NCBI GenBank assembly: GCA_019347945.1
Contig: JAHWKK010000004.1
Coordinates: forward strand, 62,001 to 126,000
DNA: 64,000 nt
Direction: 5' to 3'
DNA from: Acidobacteriota bacterium
Lineage (GTDB): Bacteria > Acidobacteriota > Thermoanaerobaculia > Gp7-AA8 > JAHWKK01
Shown: piece by piece, positions 51,742 through 60,866 of the stretch
How positions within the stretch are numbered: position 1 is the stretch's first letter
How the letters are laid out: every line of letters begins with the position of its first letter
The notes under the pieces: model-generated
What the model was told of the DNA's origin: nothing
The model's input: the letters and a program-made list of their open reading frames with translations, nothing else
Database searches by the model: none
Made by a program: the position numbers and the translations under genes

Positions 51742-52821
51742 TCAGCGAGCCTCCTCATGGACCGAAGCGTCCGACAGGTGCGGCGCGATCACAGCCCGTC
51801 TCGAGGACGCCTGGATCAGGTCGAGGATCCGCTGAGACGCGCTGACCAGCCGGAGTGGAACTCCGCGCATTGAGGCCACTCTGACGGCCTGCGCGAGGCT
51901 CTCGAGCCCACCGTCATCGATTCCGACGACATATCCGAGGTCGATCGTCAGCCGGGTCACGCCGGAGTCGAGCTGATCGAGCTCTCGTTCGAAGACCGGG
52001 GCGTTCTTGCCGCCGAGAAAGCCGATGATCTCGATCCTCCTCGAGCCACCCGATCCCTGGCTCACCCGGCAGCTCATTCCGAGATTCGAGCCCCCCTCGG
52101 GGATGCGATGGCTCGCGGACGAGCTCGCGTCGAAGTCGAGTAGTGTGCCGCAGATGTCGATCACATCTCCGGCGACCAGCCGTCGGTTTTCTCCCTCGCC
52201 CAGCTTCTTCCCGTTCACGGCGACGGGATTCACGCGGGAGAGCCGCTTCAGATAGAACGCCCCTGCCCGGCGGAAGACGGTGCAGTGATGGCGCGAGATG
52301 TCGGGTGCATCGAGCTCGATGTCGGCGTCGTGACTCCGTCCGATCATTGTGGTCATGCCGAGCGAGAACTCCCGTTCCGAGCCGTCCTCCAGGCGCAGTC
52401 GAAGCGATGCCATCGGATTCTCCGCCGTATTTTCCGCCATCGTCGGACGGGCATCCCGTCCTCGGGGAATCTCGGACTGAACGGTCGTATCGTGAGTGGC
52501 CTCGATGTTTTCTTCGGTCGTCTCCCCGCTCTGCGGTTGCGGCAGCACCGTCAGCTTGAACGAGGCGATCTCGAGCTCGACCGGCCCTTCGATTCGAGCG
52601 GATGTGATCGCCCGACCGTTCATCATCGTTCCTTTCGCACTCTGGTTGATTGCGGTCACCGATCCGTCATCGTTGACCTTGAGCACGACATGGCTCGCCG
52701 AAACTGCCGCGTCATCGAGAACGACGTCGTTGGTTTCGCTTCGTCCGATCGAGACGAAGGGGCCGTCGACAATCCGGTCCCCGAGTATGCTCGACCCCCG
52801 TTCGATGATGATTCTGAACAC
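51742..52821 (-). CDS. FHA-FHA-STAS adaptor protein
   Basis: This is a 359-residue cytoplasmic protein. FHA domain 1 (about residues 22-95) has SIGRSETNDVVL and SASHVVL. FHA domain 2 (about 150-230) has MIGRSHDADIELDAPDISRH followed by HC. Both keep the Arg and Ser/His that bind phosphothreonine. A STAS domain (about 255-350) has FERELDQLDSGVTRLTIDLG then VVGIDDGGLESL, as in anti-sigma-factor antagonists. It can bind the phosphorylated adjacent kinase and relay the signal to a STAS partner. It is the first gene of the operon and is divergent from 52896. Confidence 0.9.
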   Translation of the reverse strand: MFRIIIERGSSILGDRIVDGPFVSIGRSETNDVVLDDAAVSASHVVLKVNDDGSVTAINQSAKGTMMNGRAITSARIEGPVELEIASFKLTVLPQPQSGETTEENIEATHDTTVQSEIPRGRDARPTMAENTAENPMASLRLRLEDGSEREFSLGMTTMIGRSHDADIELDAPDISRHHCTVFRRAGAFYLKRLSRVNPVAVNGKKLGEGENRRLVAGDVIDICGTLLDFDASSSASHRIPEGGSNLGMSCRVSQGSGGSRRIEIIGFLGGKNAPVFERELDQLDSGVTRLTIDLGYVVGIDDGGLESLAQAVRVASMRGVPLRLVSASQRILDLIQASSRRAVIAPHLSDASVHEEAR

Positions 52822-52895
52822 GCCGGTTCATTATCCCGCCTCAGGCCGGACACCGCAAAGAGAATCTTGCCATAAACAGTGGAGTTGGATAAATT

Positions 52896-54050
52896 GTGCT
52901 CCGCATGCGCGGCTGGCTGATCGTTTCGCTCGTCCTCATGGCTGCTGGCTCGGCGGCCGACGTGGTTCAGGATGCAGGAGGGAATTCCTGTCTGGCCTAC
53001 GAGTATCCGATCCAGGTGTGGAGCTCCGAGACACGGCGCTACAACGAGGTCTTCGGCCTCAACCGGTTCGCCCGCCAGGAACAGTGCGAACAGGCCCGGC
53101 TCGCCGAACAGGCCGCGAGCGATGCGATCATCGGTTACGTCCTCCGAGCCGCCCCGAAAGCCCGCCTGCAGAAGTGGAACTTTCTCGAGTGCCGATGCGA
53201 TCGTACACGTGACGCCTCCAGTCCCGTCTTTCTCGATGAGAGACGCCGCGAGGCCTTCGTGAAGATTTACGAAGCGGGCCGTTACGACATCTGGGAGGAA
53301 GCGCTCGACAAGAGGTTGAGCGAGCAGAACGAGATCGCCCGCCAGTTCCACGCGACTCGCCGCGACTCGCTTCCCTCCGGGGCGTGGCCGCTCGTGGTCG
53401 CCGTTCCCGAAGAGTCGGAGGAACGCCTGCTCAACCCGACGGCCACTCGTCTCAAGCCGACGTCCGTTCAGGTCACCGCGGCCACAGGGCCGGTTCTGGA
53501 TCACCTGCAACTGGTGGAAGTCGACTTCGGAGATCTCGACCAGCCCTACACGATCGAAACGATCGACGGAACCGAACGAACATCCATCGCTTTCATCGAG
53601 CGACAGATCGAACGGGTTCAGTCGCTGCTTCCTCGGACTTTCGAGATCACCGACGAAGCCGTCCGGGACGAGCTGATCGAGGTGTTTCAGCAGCGGCTCC
53701 AGCTGCTCTCGAACCTCGATCGGATCATCGGATCCGCACCGTCTTCCAGCGCGCTCGTTCTCGAGGCGACCTCGGCAGCCTCCCCCGCGGACGACGAGGC
53801 TCTCATACGATCATTTTTCGGACCGGAAGTCAGCGAGCACTGGACTCCTCCGAATCTCGAAGATGCACTCGTCGAATTGCCGACGCGCGTTGCAGATGAT
53901 CCGCTGGCGGTGCTCAGAAGCACCGATACGGTCGATCCGAGCATACGAGGTCTCGCCCTGTACGCCTATCTGATGCGAACTCCGTCGCTGACGGAGAACG
54001 AGGAGATCTGGATGGCATCGCTCCTCGACGCAACCGTGAGGGAAAACTGA
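52896..54050 (+). CDS. Secreted protein of unknown family
   Basis: This is a 384-residue protein. GTG 52896 and ATG 52905 are both possible starts; either gives a signal peptide (WLIVSLVLMAAGSA) ending near residue 20. A Cys cluster (CLAYEYP, QCEQAR, ECRCD) lies in the first 110 residues, suggesting disulphides. The middle is acidic and helical, with a coiled-coil-like stretch FIERQIERVQSLLPRTFEIT. I recognise no enzyme motif. It is translationally coupled to the next gene by TGATG and divergent from the FHA operon. It is probably part of the same envelope-sensing or scaffold system. Confidence 0.65.
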   Translation: MLRMRGWLIVSLVLMAAGSAADVVQDAGGNSCLAYEYPIQVWSSETRRYNEVFGLNRFARQEQCEQARLAEQAASDAIIGYVLRAAPKARLQKWNFLECRCDRTRDASSPVFLDERRREAFVKIYEAGRYDIWEEALDKRLSEQNEIARQFHATRRDSLPSGAWPLVVAVPEESEERLLNPTATRLKPTSVQVTAATGPVLDHLQLVEVDFGDLDQPYTIETIDGTERTSIAFIERQIERVQSLLPRTFEITDEAVRDELIEVFQQRLQLLSNLDRIIGSAPSSSALVLEATSAASPADDEALIRSFFGPEVSEHWTPPNLEDALVELPTRVADDPLAVLRSTDTVDPSIRGLALYAYLMRTPSLTENEEIWMASLLDATVREN

Positions 54051-55747
54051 TGATTCGTCAGACCGCCTTCGCCCTTTCTTTTCTTCTCTTCTCCTTCGCC
54101 GCGGCCTCTCAGGAGGTGGAACCGGATCGCGCAGAGATCGCCGTCGAGCTCGAAGGGACGAATTTGCCAGCGGGAATCACGCCCGCGGTTCGTGAGGAGT
54201 TCGTGCGGGCCGCGCGCTTTGCGAGCCGCTACTACGATCTCGGCGACCTGAACTCCGCTTTTCAGCAGCTGCAACAGGCCAATGCCGCGTTTCCCGACCA
54301 CCCTGCGATTCTCCACAATCTCGCCGTCGTTCTGACGCGCCTCGGTCGCTACGCGGAAGCGCAGGAGCAGGTCGACGCCTATCTCCGCCTCTATCCCAAT
54401 GGCCCCGAAGCCGATCGGATCCGATCGCTCCAGATCGACCTCGATTTTCAGCGGGACCTTCAACAGCGAGCACAGCAAACGCAGAATTATGTCGAGCTTT
54501 TCAACCGGGCATCGTTCGCATTCGAACAGGGAAACTTCCAGGAAGCTCTCGAGCAATTTCGACAGGCCGAACAGCGAAACCCCACCGATGCAGCTGCCGT
54601 TTACAATCAGGCCATCGCGCTCGAGGCGCTCGGCGACTATGCCGGTGCGACCGAGAGGTTGCGGCGCTATCTCGCCCTGGAAAACGACCCGAACGTCAAG
54701 GCCGAGGCCGATCGGCGCATCTTCGATCTCGAACGGGAAATCACTGACCGTCGGACCGCGCTCGTCTGCGCTTTCTGCGGCTGGAAGCTCGGGGCCGGCC
54801 AGTACTGGTGCCCCCATTGCTGGCGCGGGCCCTACCTCGCGGATTCGCCGAGAATGAACACGCGGCCCTGCGGATCCGGCGCGAGCGCCACACGCTCGAG
54901 CTTTTATGCCGATGGCCGCGTTGCTCTCAACGAGGAGCTCTCCTGCCTGTTCGACGGCGCCAACTATCACGAAGCCCTCCGCTATTCACGCACGAAGCAG
55001 CTCGCGATCCAGAATGAACGGAAAAAAGAGGGGTGGACGTACGACGGCGACGTCATCGCATCGTATGAGAAACGCGGCGACACGATCGATCTCGTTCAGG
55101 GCGACTATCTCCGTGCGCTCCGCTCGCCGTCGACAGGCGCCGTGCTCCACTTCGATGCCGAGCGCGTCGATCAGGTGTGGCTTCTCAAAGAAGAAGACCT
55201 CCTGATCGAAGACGACATCTACCGAAAGCGCTACACCTACGATGACCGGGGAAGAATCGCGACCGAGAGCGTCTCATACCGCGCCACCGGAGAGTGCGGC
55301 CACATCATCCACGCGCAGGCGACCTATCAATACGAAGGGGATCTTCTGGTTTCCATCTCCTTTTCCGGCGGCAATGACGGGTTCAACTTCGAAGGGCTAC
55401 CGAAAACCACCTGGACCGCAAGCCTCATCTTCAGGCGCGACGACAAGGGAAGAATAACGAGCGAAGTGTTCGACGTGGACAAATACGAAAAGGTCGTCAC
55501 ACAGAAGCCGGAGCGACAGATCGACATGGTGTTCGATCGGAGCTATCCCGGATGGCGACGGAACCGACCGATCGATCTCCGCTCACGCGGCGACTACTGC
55601 GGAATCATCGGCTCGAAACTCATCGGCAACCTGATCGATCTTCGGCCGTTCTACTCGGTGTCTCCTTCGATTGCCACCCAGCTCGGCTTCGGTGTGACCC
55701 GGATCGAAACGAGCTACACCTACCCCTCCAGCTTCGAGCTCCCGTAA
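54050..55747 (+). CDS. Secreted TPR protein with zinc-ribbon-like cysteines
   Basis: This is a 565-residue protein with a signal peptide ending near 21. Residues 55-235 are TPR repeats (LNSAFQQLQQANAAFPDHPA; YVELFNRASFAFEQGNFQEA). At about 240-262 a CxxC...CxxC ribbon occurs (CAFCGWKL, WCPHCWRG), unusual for an exported protein. Residues 300-565 are beta-rich, with repeated aromatic strands (YTYDDRGRIATESVSY, ATYQYEGDLLVSISF) like a YD/RHS-type sheet. It overlaps the preceding stop by one base. Function is unknown; a periplasmic protein-interaction role is inferred. Confidence 0.75.
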   Translation: MIRQTAFALSFLLFSFAAASQEVEPDRAEIAVELEGTNLPAGITPAVREEFVRAARFASRYYDLGDLNSAFQQLQQANAAFPDHPAILHNLAVVLTRLGRYAEAQEQVDAYLRLYPNGPEADRIRSLQIDLDFQRDLQQRAQQTQNYVELFNRASFAFEQGNFQEALEQFRQAEQRNPTDAAAVYNQAIALEALGDYAGATERLRRYLALENDPNVKAEADRRIFDLEREITDRRTALVCAFCGWKLGAGQYWCPHCWRGPYLADSPRMNTRPCGSGASATRSSFYADGRVALNEELSCLFDGANYHEALRYSRTKQLAIQNERKKEGWTYDGDVIASYEKRGDTIDLVQGDYLRALRSPSTGAVLHFDAERVDQVWLLKEEDLLIEDDIYRKRYTYDDRGRIATESVSYRATGECGHIIHAQATYQYEGDLLVSISFSGGNDGFNFEGLPKTTWTASLIFRRDDKGRITSEVFDVDKYEKVVTQKPERQIDMVFDRSYPGWRRNRPIDLRSRGDYCGIIGSKLIGNLIDLRPFYSVSPSIATQLGFGVTRIETSYTYPSSFELP

Positions 55748-55807
55748 AGAGGATCTTCGGCCGCGGCCCCGCCTTCGCTCCGCGCGCCCTCACCCTGCGC
55801 TCCAGGC

Positions 55808-56839
55808 TCAATCCCCGCCGCTCGTACCTCGCCGGCGCACGGCGCGCCGCCGCTTCGGCTCGGCTGCCGGTGCCTCCCAACCCAGCTCGATCACTTCGAA
55901 ATCGGACGCGGTGAGCGACCGGAACGCCGGGTTGAGCAGATCGTTGTTCCATCGCGTGTCGTAGGTTCCGGTCACGAAGAGATCCGATCCATTGTCCGCA
56001 ACGATGAGCCCGTAGGTCTTCATCGCCTGAAAGATCTTCCGCAGCGGCTCCGGATAGCCGGTGATATCGACGCCGGCCTTCAACCGAAGCCGGGCGCCCA
56101 TCGGCAGCGCGCCTGAAGTCGAGCCGGCGGTGTGGGATGCCGGAAAGACGTGGCCGTTGGTCTGGCGGACGGTGACGCGAAAGGCGTGACGGAGCTCGTC
56201 CGGCCCGTAGACTTCGTCGTAGCGCACGAGACCGGGGAGGATCGCGAGTCCTGCAGCGTCGGCACTCGTCCACCCCTCGGGGCGCCGCGCGTTGCTGTCG
56301 AGCGGAAAGATCGCGCCCGAACCGGCGCTCCACCGCTGTGTCCCCCCATCCCAGTCGACGTCGAAGAGCTCGAAGAGAATCCGGTTGTCGCGATCGACGA
56401 TCAGCATGTGCCGGTCGCCCCCGGCGGCGGGGTCGTTGCCGGGCCGGCCTCCCTCGATCCAACGCGTTCCCGTTCGGGCCTCCTCCGGAATGGGATAGCC
56501 GGAAGGCCGGCCCGGCGCCGCGAAGTCGCTTTCGCCGGCGTAGAAGAAGGTCACCTGTTCGAGCGGCTCGTCCCCGCCGACGACGATGTACGGGATCCCG
56601 TAGATCAGCGGATCGCTCTCGCCGGAGTCGCCGCCGAAGTCGGGGTGCATGCCGCGGTCGGGGCCGATGAACGCGATGAAGCTCGCGCTCGCCGGGTCCA
56701 CCGGCGCATCCGAGATGTCGACGTTCCACCAGTTGTCGGACGGAAAGAGCGGCAGCGGTCCGGGCAGCTCTCCGTTACGGACCGGCTGCGCCGAGGCGGT
56801 TCCCGCGAGAATCGCGATGATCAATGTGAATAGACGCAC
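55808..56839 (-). CDS. Secreted protein of unknown family
   Basis: This is a 343-residue protein. GTG 56839 follows TATTCT at 56851-56846 with a 6-base gap, a predicted leaderless start. A signal peptide ends GTASAQ near residue 18. Conserved-looking features are LFPSDNWWNVDISDAPVDP, RHMLIVDRDN and NGHVFPASHTAGS. An Arg-rich C-terminus follows (EPKRRRAVRRRG). The composition suggests a single globular beta-rich domain. I recognise no named family. It is convergent with the TPR gene and isolated from operon partners. Confidence 0.65.
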   Translation of the reverse strand: MRLFTLIIAILAGTASAQPVRNGELPGPLPLFPSDNWWNVDISDAPVDPASASFIAFIGPDRGMHPDFGGDSGESDPLIYGIPYIVVGGDEPLEQVTFFYAGESDFAAPGRPSGYPIPEEARTGTRWIEGGRPGNDPAAGGDRHMLIVDRDNRILFELFDVDWDGGTQRWSAGSGAIFPLDSNARRPEGWTSADAAGLAILPGLVRYDEVYGPDELRHAFRVTVRQTNGHVFPASHTAGSTSGALPMGARLRLKAGVDITGYPEPLRKIFQAMKTYGLIVADNGSDLFVTGTYDTRWNNDLLNPAFRSLTASDFEVIELGWEAPAAEPKRRRAVRRRGTSGGD

Positions 56840-57132
56840 CGGAAGAGAATACAGCGCTTCGTGCGAAACTCCTGCTCGCCGCACTCCAGGGTCGAGGCGG
56901 CCGCGGTTCCGGCCCCTTTGCGCCTCATTCCTGCCCATCTGATCGAAAACCTCTCGATCGACCGAAGCGACTTCGAGCGGATGGCGGTCTTCAGCCGATA
57001 TAGTGGGTGGAGCGCCGCGGATCGCACATTCTGTAGCAAACCTGTAATCTCCTGTCCGATTTGAACAAGGCGGTCGCCGCCCTGAGGCAGGCGAATTGCA
57101 GCGAGCGGCCTGTTACACTGGAGAACGAGACG

Positions 57133-57336
57133 ATGAGTAAGAAGGCGACCAAAACAACAGGAAAAGCCTCGAGCTCGCGCTCCGCGATGGCGGGTCGCTT
57201 CGTGGTTCAGAAAAAATCCTCCGGCGTCTTCATCAACGGGAACAAAGTCCTTGTTCCCGCTGGAAAGAGCTCAGTAAGCCGGAAGAAGATTGGTCAGGCC
57301 GTCGAGAAAGTCGTTTCCCGAAGGAAGTCGGCCTGA
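57133..57336 (+). CDS. Small basic protein paired with the FINCPFD-family gene
   Basis: This is a 67-residue protein. GGAGA lies upstream of ATG 57133; a longer in-frame start at 57061 is less likely. It is rich in Lys, Ser and Ala at the N-terminus (MSKKATKTTGKASSSRSAMA), then has a hydrophobic beta-like core FVVQKKSSGVFINGNKVLVP and a basic tail. The high charge suggests nucleic-acid or partner binding. I recognise no family. Its stop is 8 bases before the next gene, so the two form an operon. Confidence 0.6.
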   Translation: MSKKATKTTGKASSSRSAMAGRFVVQKKSSGVFINGNKVLVPAGKSSVSRKKIGQAVEKVVSRRKSA

Positions 57337-57344
57337 GGGCCGGA

Positions 57345-57971
57345 GTGGCTGGCTCGAAAACCGCCCACTACTCCCGTAACGTTTTCATCAACTGCCCTTT
57401 CGACGACGAGTACGTCCCGATCTTCGAGTCGATCGTCTTCACGGTGATGGCCTGTGGATTTCGTCCTCTCTCGGCCAGGCAGCGCCTTGACTCCGCCGAG
57501 GTGAGGATCGACAAGATCGTTTCCCTGATCGGCAATGCTCGTTACTCGATCCATGATCTCTCACGGACGGAGATCGATGCGACCACCAGCCTGCCGCGAT
57601 TCAACATGCCGCTGGAGCTCGGGGTCGACATCGGATGTCGCCGGTTCAGCAAAAGGCATGGAGACAAGACAGCTCTCATCCTTATTGGTCGGCCCTTCCA
57701 GCACCAGAAGTTCATCTCTGACATCGCTGGTCAGGATCCTGTCGCACACCGAGATGATCCGCTGATGGCTATCCGTAAGGTACGGGACTGGCTCAGAGCA
57801 GAGTCGGCTCAAGGGAGCATGCCGGGCCCGAAGATGATCGAACGAAAATACGAGAAGTTTCGGCTCGATCTGCCTGCCATCTGTGATGAGCTCGGGCTCG
57901 AGGTGGCGGACATGACGTTCGTCGATCTCACGTTCACAATCGAGCGATGGTTCGAAGAGATCGGCACCTGA
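57345..57971 (+). CDS. FINCPFD-family protein, TIR/NDT-like fold suspected
   Basis: This is a 208-residue cytoplasmic protein; the GTG start follows GAGGG. The N-terminus VFINCPFDDEYVPIFESIV followed by FTVMACGF, then SAEVRIDKIVSLIGNARYSI, then HDLSRTEIDATTSLPRFNMP and LELGVDIG are strongly patterned. They belong to a widespread hypothetical family. A flavodoxin-like fold (TIR or nucleoside 2-deoxyribosyltransferase-like) is my inference from the beta-alpha order and the Arg/Glu/Asp spacing; I cannot confirm it. The upstream small basic gene is the only partner. It could be an NAD- or nucleotide-acting defence effector. Confidence 0.65.
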   Translation: MAGSKTAHYSRNVFINCPFDDEYVPIFESIVFTVMACGFRPLSARQRLDSAEVRIDKIVSLIGNARYSIHDLSRTEIDATTSLPRFNMPLELGVDIGCRRFSKRHGDKTALILIGRPFQHQKFISDIAGQDPVAHRDDPLMAIRKVRDWLRAESAQGSMPGPKMIERKYEKFRLDLPAICDELGLEVADMTFVDLTFTIERWFEEIGT

Positions 57972-58275
57972 TCGACGCCCGTCAAACTCCTCGACAATCT
58001 CCGATCAACATAGACATCCACTCCATCCCCGCGGCTTGCATCCCCCGGGGGAAATTGTTCGTCCATGTGGGGATACCGAAGACCTTCGGTCCGAGCCCGG
58101 CTATCGCGTGCGCCCACTCATACGATCGACTTGCCGTATCCGTCAAAGTGCTCGGTCCTTCGCGCGCTCGTGGAAGCACGCTTGACTAAGACTGTGACGA
58201 ACCGCGGATCACCTGAACGGCTGCCGGATCCTCAGGGCTTCATAATTCAGGGAAACCTACGTTCTCTCCCGCCCC
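57972..58275. other. Gene-poor gap of 304 bases
   Basis: I see no convincing coding frame on either strand. It holds the palindrome TCCCCCGGGGGA near 58041 and a short dyad ACCGAAG-AC-CTTCGGT at 58075-58090. Neither has a T-tract, so neither is a clear terminator for the two converging genes. Confidence 0.5.
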
Positions 58276-58806
58276 TCATTCCGCTGCAGAGACGTCGCTG
58301 AAGGAATTCAGCACGGCCTCGAAGTCGGCTACGTGCTCATCGAATCGCGACGGCAGGCTCCAGAGAAGCACCTGGTGAAAATGATCCCCGGAGTCGATCG
58401 AGACGTGCCAGTACTTTACTCGGATCCGGTCGATCGTTCCGTTCAGCACGTACCGAAGCGCCGGCTCGCCGTTCACGGTCATCCTCTCGGGTCCCTCCTC
58501 GGAACCGTTCTCGAGCGACTCCATCATCAGCTCGCGCGTCATGTCGCTGTACTCGGCGAGCGTCAGGTCCTCGGCGAAATCGCCCTTCGGCTCGCTCAGA
58601 ACCATGCCGTACGCCTCGGTGCGCGGATTTCCCATTTCGAGATCAGCTTCCTCGTTGAGTCCGGGAATCAGCCTCCAGTCCGCGGGCTTCGTCACCGAGA
58701 ATCGGCCATCGAGAAACTCGACGGTCTCAGAGGTTGCTTCCGTCGTACAGGAACCGAGGGCGAGCAGGAGAACCGGGACAGCGAGGCGAAGTGTCGAGTA
58801 ATCCAT
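58276..58806 (-). CDS. Lipoprotein, PsbP/LpqN-like
   Basis: This is a 176-residue protein. ATG 58806 lies 7 bases after TATTTT (58819-58814), a predicted leaderless start; an upstream TTG is less likely. A lipoprotein signal peptide ends at the lipobox LGSC near residue 20. The mature part, DGRFSVTKPADWRLIP, then TVNGEPALRYVLNG and YWHVSIDSGDHFHQVLLWSLP, resembles small PsbP/LpqN-type domains. Such domains recur in many exported proteins without enzymatic activity. The role is unknown. Confidence 0.7.
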   Translation of the reverse strand: MDYSTLRLAVPVLLLALGSCTTEATSETVEFLDGRFSVTKPADWRLIPGLNEEADLEMGNPRTEAYGMVLSEPKGDFAEDLTLAEYSDMTRELMMESLENGSEEGPERMTVNGEPALRYVLNGTIDRIRVKYWHVSIDSGDHFHQVLLWSLPSRFDEHVADFEAVLNSFSDVSAAE

Positions 58807-58984
58807 GATGATCAAAATAGCGCTCCCCGAGAATGGCTACAAGCGAGAATTTTGATGTACGGAAGCTCGCCCCCGGGAACCCTCCCCCGACGAGAAAGCA
58901 CGCGGCATCGGTGGGGACCTGGTCCGGTGTGACCATGAAATGTCGTTTTTTCCATATTAAATGGGTGGTTTTGCCGATAGATTG

Positions 58985-60475
58985 TCAAGCGCGCCTCGTG
59001 TTCTCTATGATCGAGCGGAGCTTGGCCGCCGCGGAAGGGCCCGCCCAGTTCGACGGCGCGCGCCAGCGCCAGTTGCCCTCGACCGTTCCCGGGGTGTTCA
59101 GCCGCGCCGAGGAACCGAGGCTCAGGACGTCCTGTATCGGGAAGATTGCGAGCCCCGCGCGGGAGCGGCACACCGCTTCGATCGCGCGCCACGACACCTC
59201 GACAGGATCGCGCGTACCGAGATACGACGTCGCGTGCTCCCGCTGGTCGGACGGCGCCGATTCGAACCAGCCGCGCGTCGTGTCGTTGTCGTGCGTCGCC
59301 GTGTACCCGATGACGTCCGCCGCATACATGTGCGGCAGATGTTCGTTGTCGGGTTCGCCGAAGCCGAACTGGATGACCTTCATTCCGGGGATTCCGAGCC
59401 TGCGGCGAAGCGCGTGGACGTCGGGCGTGATCAGGCCGAGATCCTCTGCGACGAGCGGCACGCGTCCGAGCTTCGCGAAGATAGCGTCGAAGAGCGCCAT
59501 TCCGGGGCCATCCCGCCAGCGGCCGTTGACCGCGGTCGGTTCCGACGCCTGGATTTCCCAGTAGCCGGCGAACGCGCGAAAGTGATCGAGCCGGAGCACA
59601 TCGACCATTCGGAGGTTCGCCGCGATCCGCTCGGCCCACCACCGGTATCCGCTCCGGTGATGCGCCGGCCAGTCGTAGAGGGGATTTCCCCAGCGCTGAC
59701 CGTGCTTCGCGAAGTAGTCAGGGGGCACTCCCGAGACGACGACCGGGCGCCGCTCCGCGTTCAGCTGGAAGAGCTCGGGGTGCGCCCAGACGTCAGCGCT
59801 GTCGAGCGAGACATAGATCGGAGCGTCGCCGAGAATTCTGATCCCGCGGGCCGACGCCGCGTCTCTCACGCGCGACCACTGCCTGAAGAAGAGAAACTGT
59901 CCCCACCGATGCACCGCGCGTTCGTCAGCGAGCTCCGAGGAGAGCTTCTCGAGCGCATTCGTATCCCGCATCCGGATCGGGCGCTCCCACTCCTGCCAGG
60001 TCGCGTCGCCGAAGTGGTCCTTGAGTGCGCGGAAGAGAGTCCAGTCCTCGAGCCATGGGCGCTGCTCATCATCGCGCGACCACCGGGCCGCCTCCGCGAC
60101 GAGCGTCGATTTGTCGCGGTTCGCTCGTCGCCACGATTCGGCGAGCATCGCCATGCGCTCCTCGCGCACCGCCGGGTAGTCGACTCTGCTGACCTCGACG
60201 GTCCGCCCGCGCCACTCGTCGCCAGCGAGCCCTTCTGCAACCAGCAGCGCCGGTGAGATCAGCAGTGGGTTTCCAGCGAACGCCGACCGCGCATCGTATG
60301 GCGATCCGCCGTCGCCCACCGGCCCGAGCGGCAGGATCTGCCAGTACCGAACGCCGGTCTCGCGGAGCCAGTCGAGCATCCGATCGACCCGCGGTCCCAG
60401 ATCGCCGATCCCATACTCCGAAGGAAGAGAGGAGAGATGGAAAAGAAGACCGGCAGCCCGACGAGGCACGCTCAC
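58985..60475 (-). CDS. malQ: 4-alpha-glucanotransferase (amylomaltase, GH77)
   Basis: This is a 496-residue protein. Its GTG overlaps the response regulator's stop by 4 nt (GTGA). GH77 features are clear: RAAGLLFHLSSLPSEYGIGD at the start, then LPLGPVGDGGSPYDARSAFA. The nucleophile Asp is in VLRLDHFRAFAGYWEI near residue 283, the acid Glu in LVAEDLGLIT and the third Asp in ATHDNDTTRGWF. It disproportionates maltodextrins during glycogen or starch use. Coupling to MerR and response-regulator genes is unusual for malQ. No other glycogen gene is near. Confidence 0.95.
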   Translation of the reverse strand: MSVPRRAAGLLFHLSSLPSEYGIGDLGPRVDRMLDWLRETGVRYWQILPLGPVGDGGSPYDARSAFAGNPLLISPALLVAEGLAGDEWRGRTVEVSRVDYPAVREERMAMLAESWRRANRDKSTLVAEAARWSRDDEQRPWLEDWTLFRALKDHFGDATWQEWERPIRMRDTNALEKLSSELADERAVHRWGQFLFFRQWSRVRDAASARGIRILGDAPIYVSLDSADVWAHPELFQLNAERRPVVVSGVPPDYFAKHGQRWGNPLYDWPAHHRSGYRWWAERIAANLRMVDVLRLDHFRAFAGYWEIQASEPTAVNGRWRDGPGMALFDAIFAKLGRVPLVAEDLGLITPDVHALRRRLGIPGMKVIQFGFGEPDNEHLPHMYAADVIGYTATHDNDTTRGWFESAPSDQREHATSYLGTRDPVEVSWRAIEAVCRSRAGLAIFPIQDVLSLGSSARLNTPGTVEGNWRWRAPSNWAGPSAAAKLRSIIENTRRA

Positions 60476-60846
60476 GCTTCGCTGAGATAACGACGGACGA
60501 TTGCAGCGATGTTGGTCGGGTCGAATGGTTTCCGGATGATCGCGGTGACGACCGACTCGTCGAGTCGGGTATTTTCGTTTGCGACGGCGCTCAGAACGAT
60601 CACCTTCGGCCGAGTGTCCGCATCAGTTTCGCGAAGGTGATCGATCACTGTCTGGCCGCTTCCACCCGGCATCCGAAGGTCGAGGAAGACGAGGTCGTAC
60701 TCGTGCTCACTCAACCGGGCATTCGCGTCCATCCCGTTGACGGCGACCTCGACTTCCGCCTCCGGCTCAATGACCGTGCGAAGAAGATTCGTGATCATCT
60801 CGTCGTCATCGACGATCAGCACACGTCCTCTGGTTTGATCCGTCAT
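60472..60846 (-). CDS. Response regulator receiver-domain protein
   Basis: This is a 124-residue stand-alone receiver domain. ATG 60846 is preferred over 60861 because GGAGG between them is the ribosome binding site. The acidic pair is in LIVDDDEM, the phospho-Asp is in YDLVFLDLRMPGGSG near 53, the Thr/Ser in VLSAV and the Lys in IIRKPFDP. There is no output domain. Its kinase is not in the window. It sits between a MerR-type gene (20-base gap) and malQ (4-nt overlap). Confidence 0.93.
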   Translation of the reverse strand: MTDQTRGRVLIVDDDEMITNLLRTVIEPEAEVEVAVNGMDANARLSEHEYDLVFLDLRMPGGSGQTVIDHLRETDADTRPKVIVLSAVANENTRLDESVVTAIIRKPFDPTNIAAIVRRYLSEA

Positions 60847-60866
60847 TGTCCTGGCCTCCATACGGT

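Noticed and set aside
57972-58190. Frame containing LFVHVGIPKT, like the sulfotransferase P-loop
   Set aside because: No further sulfotransferase motif follows and the frame is short; likely chance.
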